Shown one piece after another: positions 8,755 to 9,711 of a stretch of 9,711 bases of DNA. Every line of letters starts with the position of its first letter. Within the stretch, counting starts at the first letter, position 1. The position numbers were made by a program, and so were the translations under genes. The notes beneath the pieces were generated by a model. The model ran no database searches. It was not told the DNA's origin and was given only the letters and a program-made list of their open reading frames with translations. Origin of the DNA: Bacteroidota bacterium (GTDB taxonomy: Bacteria > Bacteroidota > Bacteroidia > Chitinophagales > LD1); assembly GCA_023428205.1 (NCBI GenBank), contig JAEYZB010000295.1, forward strand, positions 1-9,711. Direction: 5' to 3'.

Positions 8755-8820
8755 CGAGCATTAGTGAAGCGGTGCTCGTGTGTAAGTATAAACGTGCTCG
8801 TTTTTTTCACCCGTTTCAAA
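8755..8820. repeat. Right repeat cluster flanking the restriction-modification operon
   Basis: CGAGCA (8755-8760) pairs with TGCTCG (8773-8778), and alternatively with a second TGCTCG (8795-8800) that is followed by seven T and could act as a weak terminator. The cluster contains CATTAGTGAAGCGGTGCTCG (8759-8778) and the block AACGTGCTCG, T7, CACCCG, TTTCAAA (8791-8820), both related to the left-hand repeat at 4928-4966. Confidence 0.6.
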
Positions 8821-8823
8821 AAC

Positions 8824-8860
8824 AAAAATGGCGGCTTTGAAAATCTCAGCCGCCATTTTT
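8824..8860. terminator. Bidirectional intrinsic terminator after hsdS
   Basis: AAAAATGGCGGCT (8824-8836) pairs exactly with AGCCGCCATTTTT (8848-8860) around an 11-base loop. T-runs flank it on either strand. It ends the operon on the plus strand and the convergent gene ending at 8895 on the minus strand. Confidence 0.92.
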
Positions 8861-8894
8861 AATTTTTAATTCCCCTGCGGGTTTCTTGTTTTTC

Positions 8895-9581
8895 TCACAC
8901 GCCTCCCTTCACGGTTACCTCTAAAATATCGCTGAACTGCCCGACTTCGGCATCGTTCAGCACATAAATGGCGCGGTATTTCCACAGCGCGCTTTGCCCC
9001 GCAGGTGGCAGGTCGTGATTGTCGGTAAAGTTCGGGCGAATGTCAATGGCGAGGAGTTGGAAGCCCGCGCCTCTATCCACCCAAATTTTCAGTCCTTTAC
9101 TCTGCCCTTTCGTCCATTTGATAACGGGCGCGCCTGCTTCGTAGCCCAAACCGAGTATTGGTTTCCACGTGCTTGGGTCTTCGCTGATTTCATCGCCTAT
9201 TATCCGCAGGTCGTCCCCGATGCTTTCCGTGTAGTTCGGGTTGGATTTAATTTGGTTTACGAGTTCGCGTATGCGCCCGAAAATATTGCCCTGAACGGTA
9301 GGCGGCACAGGCGGAATGGTCGGCAGCACAGGCTGCGGACCCAGCGGTTCGGTGCTTTCGCGCAGGCGGTTTTTGAAGGCGGTAAGCGCCTCTGCCGAGT
9401 TGCGGACGGCTTCCACCGCTACAATAGCTCCCACAAACACATCGCGTTCGTCCTCCAATGTGCTGATGGTGGTGGGGGAAATGCCGAGTACGACATCGTA
9501 GAGTTTTAACTTTTCTACAAAGTTGGCGAGCCAGACGGCTTTGCCCGAATCGCTGTACGGAAGATAGGATTGTCTTGCCAT
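8895..9581 (-). CDS. Uncharacterised protein with proline-rich linker and fibronectin-III-like C-terminus
   Basis: Not recognised as a named family. The 228-residue product has no signal peptide or membrane segment. Residues 1-75 are predicted helical and begin MARQSYLPYSDSGKAVWLANF. A proline linker (LGPQPVLPTIPPVPP, about 80-94) leads to a short helical stretch. Residues about 141-228 alternate hydrophobic and polar residues and end WKYRAIYVLND...GQFSDILEVTV, the pattern of the last strands of a fibronectin type III or similar Ig-like fold. This layout could suit a cytoplasmic scaffold or a secreted particle component, but nothing fixes the role. The gene is clearly richer in G and C than the operon it faces. 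ATG 9581 is the first start after the leader. Its 5' side runs into a 21-bp tandem repeat at the window end. No convincing promoter is seen. Confidence 0.82.
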   Translation of the reverse strand: MARQSYLPYSDSGKAVWLANFVEKLKLYDVVLGISPTTISTLEDERDVFVGAIVAVEAVRNSAEALTAFKNRLRESTEPLGPQPVLPTIPPVPPTVQGNIFGRIRELVNQIKSNPNYTESIGDDLRIIGDEISEDPSTWKPILGLGYEAGAPVIKWTKGQSKGLKIWVDRGAGFQLLAIDIRPNFTDNHDLPPAGQSALWKYRAIYVLNDAEVGQFSDILEVTVKGGV

Positions 9582-9648
9582 AGTTCTGATTTTTAAGTGA
9601 TTAAATAAAAGAGTTTATGGTGTAGGAATGCTAAAAAATGGCTTGAAG

Positions 9649-9711
9649 TAACGGCTACTACGCACGGAGTAACGGCTACTACGCACGGAGTAACGGCTAC
9701 TACGCACGGAG
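9649..9711. repeat. Three perfect copies of a 21-bp tandem repeat
   Basis: Units at 9649-9669, 9670-9690 and 9691-9711 are identical, each starting TAACGGCTACTACG and ending CACGGAG. There is no spacer, so it is not a CRISPR. The last unit ends exactly at the last base of the window, so the array may continue. It lies upstream of the minus-strand gene at 8895-9581. The plus-strand frame reading NGYYARS per unit is open but has no start codon. Confidence 0.95.

Noticed and set aside
8994..9509. Plus-strand open frame of 171 codons inside the minus-strand gene 8895-9581
   Set aside because: It is Arg-rich with low complexity, a typical shadow of a G/C-richer gene. The minus frame has a sensible start, stop and terminator.
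9649..9711. Repeat array considered as a CRISPR
   Set aside because: The units are directly adjacent with no spacers, and no cas genes are present.

Overview
The window looks like chromosomal DNA of a Bacteroidota bacterium, probably of the Chitinophagaceae/Cytophagales/Flavobacteriia type. The evidence is a GldE-type CorC/HlyC fragment, LSAC-type lipoproteins, starts with A-rich leaders and almost no Shine-Dalgarno, and -7 elements close to the Bacteroidota form TAnnTTTG (here often TAnnTTCG). No rRNA, tRNA, CRISPR array, transposase or integrase gene was found.

Layout. (1) Positions 1-4150 are ordinary core-type DNA. They hold the 3' part of a gldE-like gene whose reading frame is broken at the window edge, a conserved secreted protein of unknown function, a convergent lipoprotein gene on the minus strand with a strong shared terminator between the two, and enolase (eno) on the minus strand with its own terminator. 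(2) About 4170-8820 looks like an accessory insertion on the plus strand. It starts with a 92-bp imperfect palindrome bounded by ATATAACG/CGTTATAT, followed by a more A/T-rich Blc-type lipocalin lipoprotein gene. A second ATATAAC-headed palindromic region follows. Next comes a two-gene DNA modification/restriction operon: a nuclease-methyltransferase fusion (HSDR_N-like plus HsdM-like) and a specificity subunit (HsdS) that overlaps it by one base. Related direct repeats (CATTAG[C/T]G...TGCTCG and AACGTGCTCG-T6/7-CAC...TTTCAAA) lie on both sides of this operon. (3) From 8824 to the end, a strong bidirectional terminator separates hsdS from a convergent, more G/C-rich minus-strand gene for a protein with a proline linker and a fibronectin-III-like end. 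Upstream of that gene the window closes in exactly three copies of a 21-bp tandem repeat.

How the genes work together: the methyltransferase/nuclease polypeptide and HsdS should form one enzyme. HsdS reads a split target, the MTase domain methylates adenine, and the N-terminal PD-(D/E)xK-like domain may cut. No translocating HsdR lies on either side, so the arrangement resembles a BcgI-like two-subunit system more than a full type I operon. The lipocalin and the restriction-modification operon each sit between recombination-site-like repeats, which suggests modular, cassette-like acquisition between eno and the 3' flank. That last point is inference.
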